DNA of 64,000 nt from Tagetes erecta (taxonomy: Eukaryota; Streptophyta; Magnoliopsida; Asterales; Asteraceae): the NCBI GenBank assembly GCA_030867185.1, contig CM061492.1:43035584-43099583 (forward strand), written 5' to 3'. The notes below the pieces were generated by a model that saw only the letters and a program-made list of their open reading frames with translations, was not told the DNA's origin and ran no database searches. Position 1 is the stretch's first letter; every line of letters starts with the position of its first letter. A program made the translations under genes and the position numbers. Shown here piece by piece: positions 37,257-49,419 of this stretch.

Positions 37257-38280
37257 CTTATATAATTAGTTAATCACAACAATAACCGAGAGGGTTGCAA
37301 AATGTTAAGGACATTGATAAACGACAAGCTAACCGAGAGGGTTGCAAAATGTGAAGGATAGTGATAAACGACGAGCTAGTGATTGTGATGGCTAGAATAT
37401 TTGGGGTTCAAACGGCCATCATGTTTAATATGGTTAATACACTAGTTGCGTCAACCTATATTGTTAATTTTTAATCATTTCTCATCACAAATCCAAGGCT
37501 TCACCTTTGCACGCCTGGTAAACACTCCCTGTCACCATCACCACTATACGCCCTAATAGAGACAGGGACGACAAAACATTAAACAACGACCAAATAAAAA
37601 AACAAAAATTCTCGCAAACCGAATGCCACATGGATCAAGAAACCAACAACCATCACCCAAAATCAAACAATGTTCCAATCGTCTGAAGCGACGACCAACG
37701 TGCCAGAAAGACCGGTAAAAGACCTAAGCAAGTTTCCATAATGCCATCGAAACCAGAAAGGAAAAAAACATGAAAAATTGAAAACTAAAAAGAAATAAAA
37801 CAAACACATAACTATAATCCCTCTAAAAGCCAAATTACTTACGATATTATCATTCTACTAATCATCTTCTGTAAATTAACACATAATAATAATAACAACA
37901 ACAACGTTAACTAAAGAGTACTAATACAACAACTAAAATCACAACAAAAACAAAACCGCAAACACCCAAAACCACACGTATCAAAACCGCGATAAAAACA
38001 AAACCATTTCTCTAAAACAAAAGTTGTGTTAACAAAAATATCTTTAATACTCATACGCGTAAACAAATAGAGTTGTGGGTCCATTATACATCCACTTTGG
38101 GGCCAACCCTGACACCTTTTGTCCACTAAACCATTAACCCATTCGTTCAAGTCTTCAACACAACATAAGTTCTTTACCGACTCAATCTTGAATATCTTTC
38201 TTTCTTTTTATATAATTTTTCATATTTTTCATATATTTTTATGTTTATATATTCCAATCTTGATCCACTAACAACTATTT
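37257..38280. other. Intergenic DNA and promoter region of the PMT gene
   Basis: Contains two near copies of 'CCGAGAGGGTTGCAAAATGT' (37286 and 37331), a short tandem duplication. A TATA-like tttaTATAATT lies at 38208-38216, in front of a pyrimidine-rich and then GA-rich leader, and is a reasonable promoter candidate. A 79-codon minus-strand ORF (37911-38150) is not supported. Confidence 0.4.
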
Positions 38281-38473
38281 TTCAAGATTATGTGTGAGAG
38301 AGAAACAAGAAACAGAGATCTCCGCTAATCTGATCTACTTTTTCGCATACCCACTTCAAGATTTAACCTAAAGTTTCAATTTTTGGGTGTTTTGCTTCAA
38401 CCCATCATCGGAGCTTGTTTATATTGAGCTTAATTTGTTAAAGATCAGTGCTTTTTGCCCACTGATGCGATTG

Positions 38474-39339
38474 GTATGATCATGTTGTTACTCTGTTTGT
38501 TCACTTCAGTCATTTGTTTTGATTATGGTTTTTGGTTTTGGGATGCATATAAGGTGTTTGTGAAAATGGGTTTTGTTTGATCTAATTTATTTCATGTGGG
38601 TTTAGTGGTTTGCTAAATCTTGATTAGGTTAATGCTCTAAGAGTGAAGTTTATGAATTTTTGCATTTATGATATGCATTTATGGGTTGTGTTTGATCTAG
38701 CCTTTTGTTTCATATTTCTTGGTTGAAAGTTGGTTCATATTTTTATGGATCTTTTTGTTCTTGTCCCAATTCTCACTTTGGGTTTAGTGGTTTGTGAATC
38801 TTGATTAGTTTAATGTCCTATGTTTATGTTTATGAATCTTGCATTTAAAGTTTTTTGTTGAGACTTGGTGCTTTGATTGATGGTATCTTTTTTGGATCCT
38901 TTTCTTCTTGTCCACTATTCACACTTTGGATTTAATGGTTTGCTAATGTTGGTTAATATAATGCTCTGAGTGTGTTCTAAGTTAAGTCTATAAATCTTGC
39001 ATTGTATGTTTGTATTTGTGAGTTTTGTTTGATCTAGCTTTTGTTTAAAGTTTTTGTTGAAATTTGGTGCTTTAATTGATGGCATATTTTTTGGATCTTT
39101 TTTTGTTCTTGTCCTCTATTCACACTTTGGATTTAAATCTTGCTTTGCATATATGTATTTACAGGCTGAGTTATAAATAGGAAAAATGTCATTTTTAGAT
39201 GTAATGATCGTAACCATATCGAACTTACCTAACATAAAATAGGTCAAACCTTTGGATCCATCCATTGTTAGAGTTATGTTGCATTTATATGTTTTACTTG
39301 ATAACTGATTTTGGGAAAATTTTATGATTTATATTTTAG
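38474..39339 (+). other. Intron in the 5' UTR of the PMT gene
   Basis: A donor GTATGATC at 38474 follows a GA-rich leader, and the acceptor TATTTTAG ends at 39339, nine bases before the start codon. The 866-bp intron is T-rich and contains at least three degenerate tandem copies of a 160-190 bp unit starting 'GGGTTTAGTGGTTTG' (38598, 38780, 38938, with a stub at 39128). TTTGATCTAG occurs in it, similar to the TTNGATYTG motif linked to intron-mediated enhancement. The intron itself is inferred from the splice sites and the gene family; it is not proven. Confidence 0.6.
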
Positions 39340-39347
39340 GCTGCATC

Positions 39348-42300
39348 ATGGCAACAAAGGGAAATTCGGGAGATAACAGGACTAGGAGTTCGGTTACTAT
39401 ATTTATAGTTGCTGGTTTATGTTGTTTTTTTTATTTATTGGGGGCATGGCAAAGAAGTGGTTTTGGAAAAGGGGATAGTATAGCTTTAGAAATTACCAAA
39501 ACCGGTGCGGATTGCAACATTGTGCCAAATCTCAACTTTGAGACTCATCATAGTGGTGATGCTAGGATCATTGACCAGTCAAAGTCAAAAGTCAAAGAAT
39601 TTAAGCCGTGCAGTGCTAAATACACGGATTACACTCCTTGCCATGACCAGAAACGAGCTATGACGTTTCCAAGAAACGACATGATTTATAGAGAAAGACA
39701 TTGTCCTCCTCAGGAACAAAAGTTTAAATGTCTTATTCCTGCTCCTAAAGGCTATGTCACACCGTTTTCGTGGCCTAAAAGTCGGGATTATGTGCCTTTT
39801 GCTAATGCACCGTATAAAGCATTGACGGTTGAGAAGGCTATTCAAAATTGGATTCAATATGAAGGGAACGTATTTAGGTTTCCGGGTGGTGGTACCCAGT
39901 TTCCTCAAGGAGCCGATGCTTATATTGATCAACTCGCTTCTGTCATCCCTATTGATAATGGGACTGTTAGGACTGCTTTGGATACCGGTTGTGGGGTATG
40001 TTGAATTTATATAATCCGTCTTTTTATCACGAAAATACTATTGTTCTTGTAGAAATGCCAAAATAAAAAGAAATTAAAAATCTTTACAAGAACAAATTTT
40101 TGAACAAGAGTTGTTCATTTTACTCTTATCTTGTGGGCATTAATGCAACAATAAAAAATGTTTTTTTGGTACGGTTGAGAAAATTGATCACTCGCGTTTT
40201 AAAATCTTGAAATTTGTGGTTTTTGTAACAATTTTTGTTTGAATAGGTTGCGAGTTGGGGAGCGTACTTATGGAAAAGAAATGTAATAACAATGTCATTC
40301 GCCCCAAGAGATAATCATGAAGCACAAGTTCAATTCGCGCTTGAAAGAGGTGTACCTGCAATTGTAGGTGTTCTTGGCTCGATAAAACTACCGTATCCAT
40401 CTAAAGCTTTTGACATGGCCCATTGCTCTAGATGCTTGATTCCATGGGGTTCAAACGGTGAGCAAAAATCATTTGAAATTGTAAAAATATATTGACTTTT
40501 TGAACCATCAAGTTGAATCTTTGTTGACTTTGTTTGTTGACTTTGATGCGAGTAGACGGGAAATACATGATGGAAGTTGATAGAGTTCTTAGACCAGGTG
40601 GTTTTTGGGTGCTTTCGGGGCCGCCAATTAACTGGAGAAATAATTACAAATCATGGCAACGGGAAAAAGAGGATCTCGAAGAAGAACAGAGGAAAATTGA
40701 AGAGGCTGCTAAGCGTCTTTGCTGGGAGAAAATATCTGAAAAGGGAGAAACAGCGATTTTTCAAAAATCTTTTAATCCCGAGTCATGTCGTGGCTCAGAA
40801 GATGCTTCTCGAGTTACATATTGCTCCCAAGATCCAGATGATGTTTGGTATGAACACAATCATGCTATAATCATCAGTATTAATATTTTTTATATATTCA
40901 TGTGCATTAAATTTTGAGGCGGTTTTTGACCCATTTGCATACGAATGGGTCAATTTGGGTTTGGTTTTATTTTTCTCGCTTTAAACAACGAAAATAAGAA
41001 AAAAATTAGATACATGAAAACGTGTTAAATATGGTGAATTTGTTGCAAAGTTTATTGCGAAATGTTAATCCATACACCACCTCATATGTTTTTTTTTATT
41101 AAAAAGGCAATATTATTATTTGTGACGATATAAATTACGCAATCAAACTTGAGATATTAGTTTATAATTTATAACAAAAACTTCGACAGAAATAGTTTCG
41201 ATACAACCATGACTGACCCCCGACCAAGTTCAACCTAAACCGTTTTGACGTGTGAATGAAATTTCTTGACCCGTCCAAAATGATTGCTTGAGCTTCCCTT
41301 TTAGTGTCTAAAGCGGGCTCTTTATACTAACCTATATTTGGTGATTTAGGTACAAGAAAATGGAGACATGTGTAACGCCTACCAGCTCAAACGCTGATGT
41401 GGAATACAAACCATTCCCTGAAAGGCTCAATGCAATCCCGCCACGCATAGCTTCCGGGTCAGTTCCAGGAGTTTCTGAAGATAAATACATGGAAGATACT
41501 AGACAATGGAAAAAACATGTAAACGCGTACAAAAAGATTAACAGAGTTATCGATTCAGGGAGGTATAGAAACATCATGGATATGAATGCTGGTTTTGGAG
41601 GTTTTGCGGCCGCTCTTGATTCTCCGAAACTGTGGGTTATGAATGTGGTCCCCACTCTGGCCGAAAACACACTCGGAGTTGTATATGAACGTGGGCTTAT
41701 TGGCATCTATCACGACTGGTATGAAGTTTGAAGCATTAAAGTCTTTGAAAAATTCAAAACCCATGCTAAATTAAGTCTGGTGCATAAGGGTTGACCTTAA
41801 AAAAGTCTTGGTATTGACTTATTTTATTGGGTGCAGGTGTGAAGCTTTTTCGACATACCCACGGACATACGATCTCATTCATGGCAATGGTGTATTCAGT
41901 TTATACAAAGACAAGTAAGTAAAACATGGTTGACCGGTATATTGCTTGTTCTTTATACAAATTTATGTCAAGATTAATCTAATATGTTCTTGAAGTTACT
42001 TTAAGAATGATGTTTTCTTAGTGATTAACTTCTCAAACCGTTTCTTGGCAAATACATAAGTCCAATACTTCCGAAAATGCAGTGTTAATTTTTTTCCCAA
42101 AAGTACAATGGTTAATAAAGTTAATCATCTGATGTGTTTGATCTGCTGCAAAGCGTAAATGTAGCTATTTAGGTCGTGGGTCGAGTTCCATCTCAAACGG
42201 GTCAAATCTAAAATGTTTAGCTATAGTGGAAATGGGTCGAACGGGTTGAAAACCAAATACAGTCTTTTAAAACCATTATATCTTAAAGATTTCATTTTTA

Positions 42301-42700
42301 TTATGATACTATCATTTCTTGAAAACATAATTAATTTAATATTTATTTTAAAAAAAAGGAAAAACTGTTTCTGGATCAAGTCAATGGGGACTGTTTTGAC
42401 CCATTTGAATCCTTTCAAACCATCTGATTCACCCATCAGTTATCATTAATTGAGTGCAATAAATGCAGATGTGATTTTGAAGACATTCTGATAGAAATGG
42501 ACCGAATACTACGCCCTGAAGGTGCTGTCATACTGCGCGATGAAGTAGACGTGCTCATGAAAGTCAAAAACATTGCTGGGGCAATGAGATGGGATACAAA
42601 GTTAATGGATCATGAAGATGGTCCCTTGATCCCTGAAAAGATATTAGTTGCAGTCAAACAATATTGGGTGGTCGGGTCGAACTCCACATCCACACGCTAA
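39348..42700 (+). CDS. Golgi pectin-type methyltransferase, PMT2-like
   Basis: A QUASIMODO-family (DUF248) S-adenosylmethionine-dependent methyltransferase, thought to methylesterify homogalacturonan in the Golgi. Six coding exons join in phase: 39348-39995, 40247-40457, 40556-40847, 41350-41718, 41837-41914, 42469-42700; product 609 aa (about 611 in Arabidopsis PMT2). A single signal-anchor helix lies at about residues 16-34 (VTIFIVAGLCCFFYLLGAW). The family markers are all present: CSAKYTDYTPCHDQKRA, YRERHCP, KCLIPAPKGY, the first SAM site ALDTGCGVASWGAYL (210 on), DMAHCSRCLIPW, DRVLRPGGFWVLSGPP, and the pseudo-repeat site IMDMNAGFGGFAAAL (459-473), WCEAFSTYPRTYDLIH, DRILRPEGAVILRD. The start ATG is the one directly after the putative 5'-UTR intron. 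Assignment to the PMT2 subgroup rests on near-complete colinearity with the sequence I recall; PMT14 or PMT15 are less likely. Confidence 0.94.
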
Positions 42701-44446
42701 TCGCCACAAAACGACTCCAAGACGTCGTTAATTCATCAAAATTTTCGTGAAATCTTCGTTTGCCCTTTTAGCGCGGTTAGTTAATCTATGTTCTTAGTTT
42801 ATGGTTAGTTAAGTTTTTATATTTGATTGTGTTTGTTGTACTGTAAAACAAACAGAAGCCTTTTAATTTAATTGATGAAATCTTTTTTGTTTTTTCTATT
42901 TATGAATATTATTATATAGGGCTGTAAACGAGCCAATATCAGGCTCGGGCTTGCCTTGTTTACAAACCAAGCCAAGCCAAGCCGAGCCGTGTTTGATAGT
43001 TTAATTTTAAAATTTGTTATTTGATATATAAAAACAGAAAATTAGATCTTTTATTATGTTTATATTAACTGGTTAAGAAAAGTAGTTAATAAGCTATTAT
43101 GATCATTGTTTATATTTATATCTCTTTTTCCATTGAAGTAGTATTAAAATAGCCATATGGCTCTGGTTTATTTAAATGATAAGCTATAAATCCATGTAAA
43201 GTTGATAAAAAATTTATTAAATGATGGAAAAATAAGTTAAGACTAATTTTGGTAAGCGAGGCGTTTATTTATTTATTTAATTAATTAGATTAGTATCCGT
43301 ATAGTATAAGGTTTTACTACAAGTTTTACTACAAGGTTTTGATTTTATAAGTTTTAATTAAATTTACGTATCTGTTGACTATTAAATTGGATTGTATATT
43401 TATATAATTCTCGTATCAAAAATCATATGTTAAAATAATGGAAATAATATGTGATAATTGGTAATTTTTTTACTTTAATGTATCGGATTAAGAGATAATT
43501 GATGATAATTGGTATTTTTTATTTTAATATGTAGGGTTATTTCGAATATGAAGCATATCATGACACGTGGAATTCTCTATCAAATAAAATTAGAGCATAT
43601 TGTCTGTAAATTACTTACTCAATTATAAAAATATAAAAATTAACGTGATGGTGAAATTGAAGCTTAAAAAGTGTTATATTGCATCATTATTTATGTAAAG
43701 TATATAAGCTTTAATTTAAACAAGAGAGCCAACTAACAAGCCGGCTAATGCGTGATTATAAGTTGAGCTTACCACGGCTTAAACTTGGCTCGTTTACAAA
43801 CATGCTCATTCAAGTGAGTTATGAAGAGTTTTTAACAACCCAATTTACCTAATATTAATTTTCAAGGTTGATGCATAAGGCCTTGTAAATTACTATTGGC
43901 CTTTATGCTTTGTTTTTTTACATGTTACAACCCAATTTACCCAACTATTAATTTTTAAGGTCGATGCCTATCAGCCTTTCAAATTACTATATTGCCCTCG
44001 TGCTTTGATTTTTTACATTATTCATCTCTGTCACTGCAATGCATGTCACGTGTCAAATTAACGCACAACACATGTCGAAGTCAAAAATGTTGCCACTACA
44101 ACACGCGACATAGGCCGGGCCACAAAACTAGTTTATGGTTATGGTTCAAAGAACAAGAACTTTCATAATCAGTTGTAGGGTTCATATTGGATTTTCATAA
44201 AGGTTCAATCTTTGGAGTTATATAGCAGCTGGCATGTTCTTGTCCTTATGTTAGTGATGACTGAAGACACTAGATGATTTTTCATTAAATAGTAGAGTAT
44301 GTCTGCAATAATTCCCTTTTTTATCCATGTCAATCATGCATTAACAGTTGTACATGGATCTAAACTTAAGTCACTTTTAGCTCTGGAAAATAAATAATCA
44401 CTTACATAGATTTATTAGACGGACAACAAGCTACACCGCAGCCTAA
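42701..44446. other. 3' flank of the PMT gene and repeat debris
   Basis: The transcript probably ends near 42850-42900. From 42919 a copy of the 'AGGGCTGTAAACGAGCC' repeat begins; related words (TTGGCTCGTTTACAAAC, 43785) occur near 43740-43810, but no matching outer end is visible. Two near-tandem units starting 'CAACCCAATTTACC' (43837 and 43927) form a short duplication. No gene. Confidence 0.45.
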
Positions 44447-44455
44447 AAGAATTTA

Positions 44456-45069
44456 GAACAAAATACAATTTGAGTATCCGAGCTATACTTCAACTTGCAC
44501 AATGGGTACCTACTTTTTAATTTAGCCAATTGAGTACCTAACCTTTTTTTAATTTTCGCAATTTGAGTACGTGAGTCTATGACTAACTGATGTTAGTTAA
44601 TTGTTAACTCAGAAGGCTATTGTGGTCATTTCTTAAATAATTTAATGGTTAAATTAGTAATTTTAGTTTTTATTGTTTCACTAACAATAAAAAAATAGAA
44701 CGGCATTTTTAAACCCTAAAATATGCGTTCCACATGCTTCGAAAATCAGATAGAAGCTGATTTTGTTCGCAACTTCTATCTGATATATTCGAAGCATGTG
44801 AAATGTAGATTTATGGGTTTAAAAAATGTCGCTCTACTTGTTTATTGCTAGTGAGACTTTTAAAGCTAAAACCACTAAACTAACCCTAATATTATAAAGT
44901 AAATGATCATAATAACCCTATGAGTTAATAGTTAACTAGCACCTGTTAGTCTCATGTACTCAAATTGCGAAAATAAAAAATGTTAGATACTCAATTGGCT
45001 AAAATTAGAACTTTGATACTCATAGTGCTAGTTGAAGTATAGCTCCGATACTCAAATTGCATTTTGTTC
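44456..45069. mobile_element. Large foldback element with 9-bp target duplication
   Basis: 614 bp that fold into one long hairpin: the left arm GAACAAAATACAATTTGAGT... and the right arm ...ACTCAAATTGCATTTTGTTC. A further palindrome is centred near 44770 (ACATGCTTCGAAAATCAGAT / ATCTGATATATTCGAAGCATGT). The flanks carry an exact 9-bp repeat AAGAATTTA (44447-44455 and 45070-45078), pointing to the Mutator superfamily. Non-coding. Confidence 0.85.
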
Positions 45070-45078
45070 AAGAATTTA

Positions 45079-45878
45079 TAACTTTTTTTTGTTGCTAAGC
45101 TAAACAAGTAAAAAGTTTCCAGAAATCACATCATTGGTGTCAAATTTATTGGTGGGGTTTGTTTACATTGTTCACTATCACACTAATGAATGCATGTCCC
45201 CTATGAACATTTATGAGCATTTTGGCATGTAATTTGGTTAAGTCTTGTGGCTTGTATTTCTCGTTACAAAATAGGGTCACAAGCTCACAAAAGAAGTGAC
45301 CAGGTGTTTAAAGTATGTGTGTGTGACTGTGTTGTGTGTGGTGGTGAAAAACTCTCCAACATCAACTTAATTCTCAAATCATTGTCACCAAAAGTGGGAT
45401 CGAAATTGTTAAAGCAATTAGATTTCATGTTTCACCGTTAAAAGAAACAATTTTCGGCATCATATGATTTTTGGTGTATAATCCAAAGTGAATGTAAGCC
45501 TATATGTTTACATATGAGTTTGATAGTTATACATTTTATTAAAGAGATTATTTCATAAGATGTATTGTTTTCGATTAGTTAAATTAAGCAAAACATAATA
45601 TAACGGGGATTAGAGATCTGAAAAGATTACAACAGATGTATTACAGTACGATCTTTATAAGAGATGTATTACAATACGATCTTTAAAATCGATCTTAAAG
45701 AAAATTATATTAAGCTATAAAGTTTTTTCAAATGATCACGATTCGAAAATCTATCCGTAAAACTTTTTAACAACAATTCCTATATGTTTCATAAACCACT
45801 ATCATTTGTGAATATGTTAAGGTTGCAAAAAGAACAAAAATAAATGGTCTCATGCATCATTTCTTTTTAGTAATATTT
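45079..45878. other. Intergenic DNA, no gene supported
   Basis: AT-rich. A direct repeat 'GATGTATTACA(A/G)TACGATCTTTA' occurs at 45635 and 45664. The 64-codon ORF at 45247-45441 has no recognisable motif. Confidence 0.4.
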
Positions 45879-46411
45879 TATTAGATGTTAATAGATCCAA
45901 CTATTTTTTTCTTCTGCTATCAGTCCCAACTAATGAAATATGTGTTAGCGGTCTCAACTCTCATTTTTGTCATCAGTGGACCGCCGTTAAAAAAATTTAA
46001 CGGCGTGATATTTTTTTTCAAATTCTAGACCGATGTTTATGGATTTTGATCACAAGATGAATACGAGTCGATTGATATAAAAATTACCTCGAAAAGATGG
46101 TCCAAATGACGAAACGGTTCTTCAACAGGGTGTTTAAACATAACTGTGCTTCAATTGGATGTAAAAAACCGTCGTTTGGAGCACTATTTCAAGGTAACTT
46201 TTACATCAATTGACTCGTATTCTCCTTCCAATCAAAAACCCTAAAACGCCAGTCTGAAATTAAAAAAAAAAAAACTTAACGCCGTTAAATTTTTTTAACG
46301 ACGGTCCATTGGTGGCAAAAATAATAAAAGCTTGAACCACCAACACATATTTCAATAGTTGGGACCGATAACAACCAAAAACTAAGTAGTTAAATTTGTT
46401 AATATCCAATA
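45879..46411. mobile_element. Foldback MITE
   Basis: The ends TATTAGATGTTAATAGATCC and, reverse-complemented, TATTGGATATTAACAAATTT lead long imperfect inverted arms that share GAAATATGTGTT, TTTAACGGCG/CGCCGTTAAA and a GAGTCGATTGATATAAAAAT-like segment with its inverse. No target duplication could be found, so the ends are approximate. A half copy lies at 34220. Confidence 0.65.
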
Positions 46412-47708
46412 CTCGTAGTACCACATATTCATGAATTGAATCACTAGTTAATTCAATATGCCATGGTTGCACTAGATGAACTTTATCAAATGTGTAAACA
46501 TGCCATGTCTATTAAAATAGATGAGTGTATAAAACTTTATGTGCAAGCATACTAATCAAATTGCATAATAATTTTGTCTCCAAATTCTAAAACTAAGAAT
46601 TTTGATAGGACAGAATAAGAATTGCAATGATTAAATTATTCCTTCAAATAAACATCTTTATAAAAAGTTATTATAATGATTCATGACCATCATAAACCTA
46701 AAGATCAATCCATTGCATATATACAAATACCACATGTGTAATGTGTATAATTTCAGGCTTGTAGTCACTAGTTAGTATAAAGTGTTAATGAAGAGAAGTG
46801 GAAAGAATATTAAGAATTAAAGCACTCACTAGAAAAGACAATGACAAATGATGTTAAAATTAAAGTAATAATGAATGAAATAAAAGTGATTTTGACATAA
46901 CATTGGTTACAATTATTTTTATAAAATGTATGTTAATACAAACTTATAAACTATCATTTCACCCCTTCATTTTTTTTCCTTGGATCATATGTAATGTATT
47001 TATTATCCTTTCACCTCAAAATATTCACATACCAAGTATCATTCGACACATTAGCAACACTTAAAAAAACTTTATAGTAATTAACTTTCTACCAATAACA
47101 AGTGTTTTCAAAAACTACCTTCAACTAGCTAACAACAAATTCACATGAAATGACTATCGTCGCACTGATCGTTGTGAAGTTGTTCAAGAGTTCCCCACTT
47201 GATATAAAGTTTAAGGATCAACGTAATTTATCCGTCTTAATAAACACCCGTTGTAAAAATAGGCATGAAATTCACGCCATGCGCTACGCTTTGTAGTAAG
47301 AGTCCATCTGACATTCGGGAGTTGTACACTGAAAAAAAAAATTTAGTCTTCAACTTTTGAGATGTGATAATTGAAATAAAAAACTATTCAATTTAGTTTC
47401 TACTATTGGACTGAGTTTAATAATAATTGACAAATACAATTATTTGAAAAGAAACTCAAAATCAAGTTAAAAAATGACAACTTCAATTGACCAATGTATG
47501 AGTTATGAACATATGCAAGTGGACCTTAATAATCTTCCTCATAAATCATAATAACTTCTTCTTCCTCTACACAAATGGCTCTCATTTAGCCAAGTTGCAG
47601 GTTTTTTATCATCACCCTCTTCATAAATCTTTTATCTTCTTCAAACCCCATTTCTTCATTTAGTCATCTTCAAAATCAAGATTCATTTTCTTGATCTTGG
47701 TTTGTTCC
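46412..47708 (+). promoter_or_regulatory. 5' flank of the first PKS gene
   Basis: AT-rich without repeats that I recognise. The last ~130 bases (CT-rich, 'CTTCTTCTTCCTCTACACAAATG') look like a leader. An upstream ATG at 47575 (ATGGCTCTCATTTAG) would be a four-codon uORF. It could affect translation if it lies in the leader. Confidence 0.35.
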
Positions 47709-49019
47709 ATGGAAATGTATAATACCAACACTTCATCTTTTGGAACAAGTTTAACACTCCAAAGTTCAAACAGTTTTCGGGATGTTTCGTTTTCTTCGTA
47801 CTTGAACAAAGCCGAAGAAAACATGATTCGAAAGCTAACGAATGATCACAATTGTCGTAAGAAAGCCGAAGAAGAAGACGAAGAAGAGCTTGGTGTTTTT
47901 GGTGCTGAGAAGTACTTCAAAGGGGAGATTCAAGACGTCGAAGATAAAATCGATCATAGATTCGATGGTTCGTATGATTTGAGAACTAATTTGCATCAAC
48001 GAAATGGAAAGGTTGAAGATTTTCAAGAGTTTGATCATAGTTTCCCTGTGAAACTGAGAATTGATCGAACGAACATGCACACACCAAGCGTTCGATCAAA
48101 TGCAAGCGGCAACAGTCGCACCAGACTGTTGCCGCTTACGAAACCAGCTCCCCAGATGCTTGAAAAGGGGAGCAAAACCAAGCAGTTTCTTGCTAGTTTT
48201 GGTTGCAATTGTATCAACAAGAAATCGACTCAAATCAATGAGAAACGATTAATCAAGTCGAAAGAAATGTCTAAACCACACACCAAAATGCTCGAGTATG
48301 GTCACAAAACTGACCTATTGTCAAATAAATCAACACCCAGGTCGATAGACAGGAAAACTAGAAATGATTACTTTAGCTTTCCTGTATTAAATTCGAATGA
48401 TCTGAATTCAAATTCAGACCGTTCGAATTCCATTTCCAATTCAAAATATGGAAATTTGGCGGGAAAAGTTGTTGGAGTTAATAATAACAATGGTGGTGGT
48501 TTAACCCTAGGAAGGAAACTAAGTTTGTTAAACAATTGGGAGATTGATATTCCAACGGAGGAAGAAGTGTACATTCCGGCGATTGGAATGTACAAAAATG
48601 AAGATGTCGATAGTGATTCGAGCTCCGATCTGTTTGAGATTGAGAGTTTTTCGACGACCGGAAACAATTCGTTTATCGCTCCACGGAAGTCAGATCCAAA
48701 TTGTTATGCGCCTAGTGAGGTTAGTGTTGATTGGAGCGTTGTTACCGCGAGTGCCGCTGATTTCTCTGTGTTTTCTGATTACGAAGAGGTAAGAACCGGT
48801 GGTGGTGGTGGTTGGAGGATTTCTGGTAGGAATGATGAAGTTACGGATCGAAAAGACGAGCAGAAGAAACGACCCGGTATACTTTCTGGTTGTACGAGTC
48901 ATAAAGCGGTGAGAGTTGCCGGTGATGAGTGTAACATTAGTGACGGTGGTGCCGGAGGGCGGCGACGGTTATCAGAATCTATGGCGGTCGGAAGTAGGTT
49001 TCGAGGAGGAATGATTTGA
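47709..49019 (+). CDS. PHYTOCHROME KINASE SUBSTRATE family protein (copy 1)
   Basis: A 436-aa intronless protein of the PKS family, plant-specific cytosolic or plasma-membrane-associated phosphoproteins that bind phytochromes and phototropins and act in phototropism and leaf positioning. Start chosen at 47709 (MEMYNTNTSSF), the first ATG of the frame. Conserved blocks: EEELGVFGAEKYFKGE (58-73), TKQFLASFGCNC (around 155-170; Cys-rich and possibly palmitoylated), FPVLN, RKLSLLNNWE, SSSDLFEIESFSTT (near 303-317), and YAPSEVSVDWSVVTASAADFS (near 333-353), the signature of the C-terminal half. Residues 51-60 are a Glu-rich run. The C-terminus is Gly/Arg-rich (GGAGGRRRLSE). It forms a same-strand pair with the gene at 55538. 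Which Arabidopsis PKS (1, 2 or 4) it corresponds to cannot be settled by eye. Confidence 0.92.
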   Translation: MEMYNTNTSSFGTSLTLQSSNSFRDVSFSSYLNKAEENMIRKLTNDHNCRKKAEEEDEEELGVFGAEKYFKGEIQDVEDKIDHRFDGSYDLRTNLHQRNGKVEDFQEFDHSFPVKLRIDRTNMHTPSVRSNASGNSRTRLLPLTKPAPQMLEKGSKTKQFLASFGCNCINKKSTQINEKRLIKSKEMSKPHTKMLEYGHKTDLLSNKSTPRSIDRKTRNDYFSFPVLNSNDLNSNSDRSNSISNSKYGNLAGKVVGVNNNNGGGLTLGRKLSLLNNWEIDIPTEEEVYIPAIGMYKNEDVDSDSSSDLFEIESFSTTGNNSFIAPRKSDPNCYAPSEVSVDWSVVTASAADFSVFSDYEEVRTGGGGGWRISGRNDEVTDRKDEQKKRPGILSGCTSHKAVRVAGDECNISDGGAGGRRRLSESMAVGSRFRGGMI

Positions 49020-49416
49020 CCCGATTTCGTTCTACAATAGGTAACTTCAGGTTGGATGTGTGCCTAATATCCGAGTTAAAAGGAGGTAACATTCACAATA
49101 CTTGTACATTCATCGATAAAGAACGACAAGATTTAAACTCATAACCTTTTGATTAGAAAAGATAGACTAGCACATAGGATTCCATATGAAAATGTAAACT
49201 TTTTTAATAATATATGTATTATTGTTTTCTTTATGTAGTTAAATAATGGATGTGCAATTTATAACCCCTTTCAAACTTTTTTTTCTAACTCAATATCTCA
49301 CACGACTCACACCAACCCTTATCACTCTATGAGTCAACTTATCACTACAATCTTTATAGATAAAAGTTGGTGTACTACTAACTGAGTGGTTATAGATTGT
49401 CTCGTACCTAAAACAT
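49020..49416. other. 3' flank of the first PKS gene
   Basis: Probable 3' UTR followed by AT-rich spacer; no further coding signal was seen. Confidence 0.4.
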
Positions 49417-49419
49417 TAA

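Noticed and set aside
37911..38150. A Cys-rich 79-codon minus-strand ORF upstream of the PMT gene
   Set aside because: The 'CFCCDFSCC' end is the antisense of an (ACA)n-rich promoter tract; there is no signal peptide or conserved cysteine spacing to suggest a defensin-like gene.
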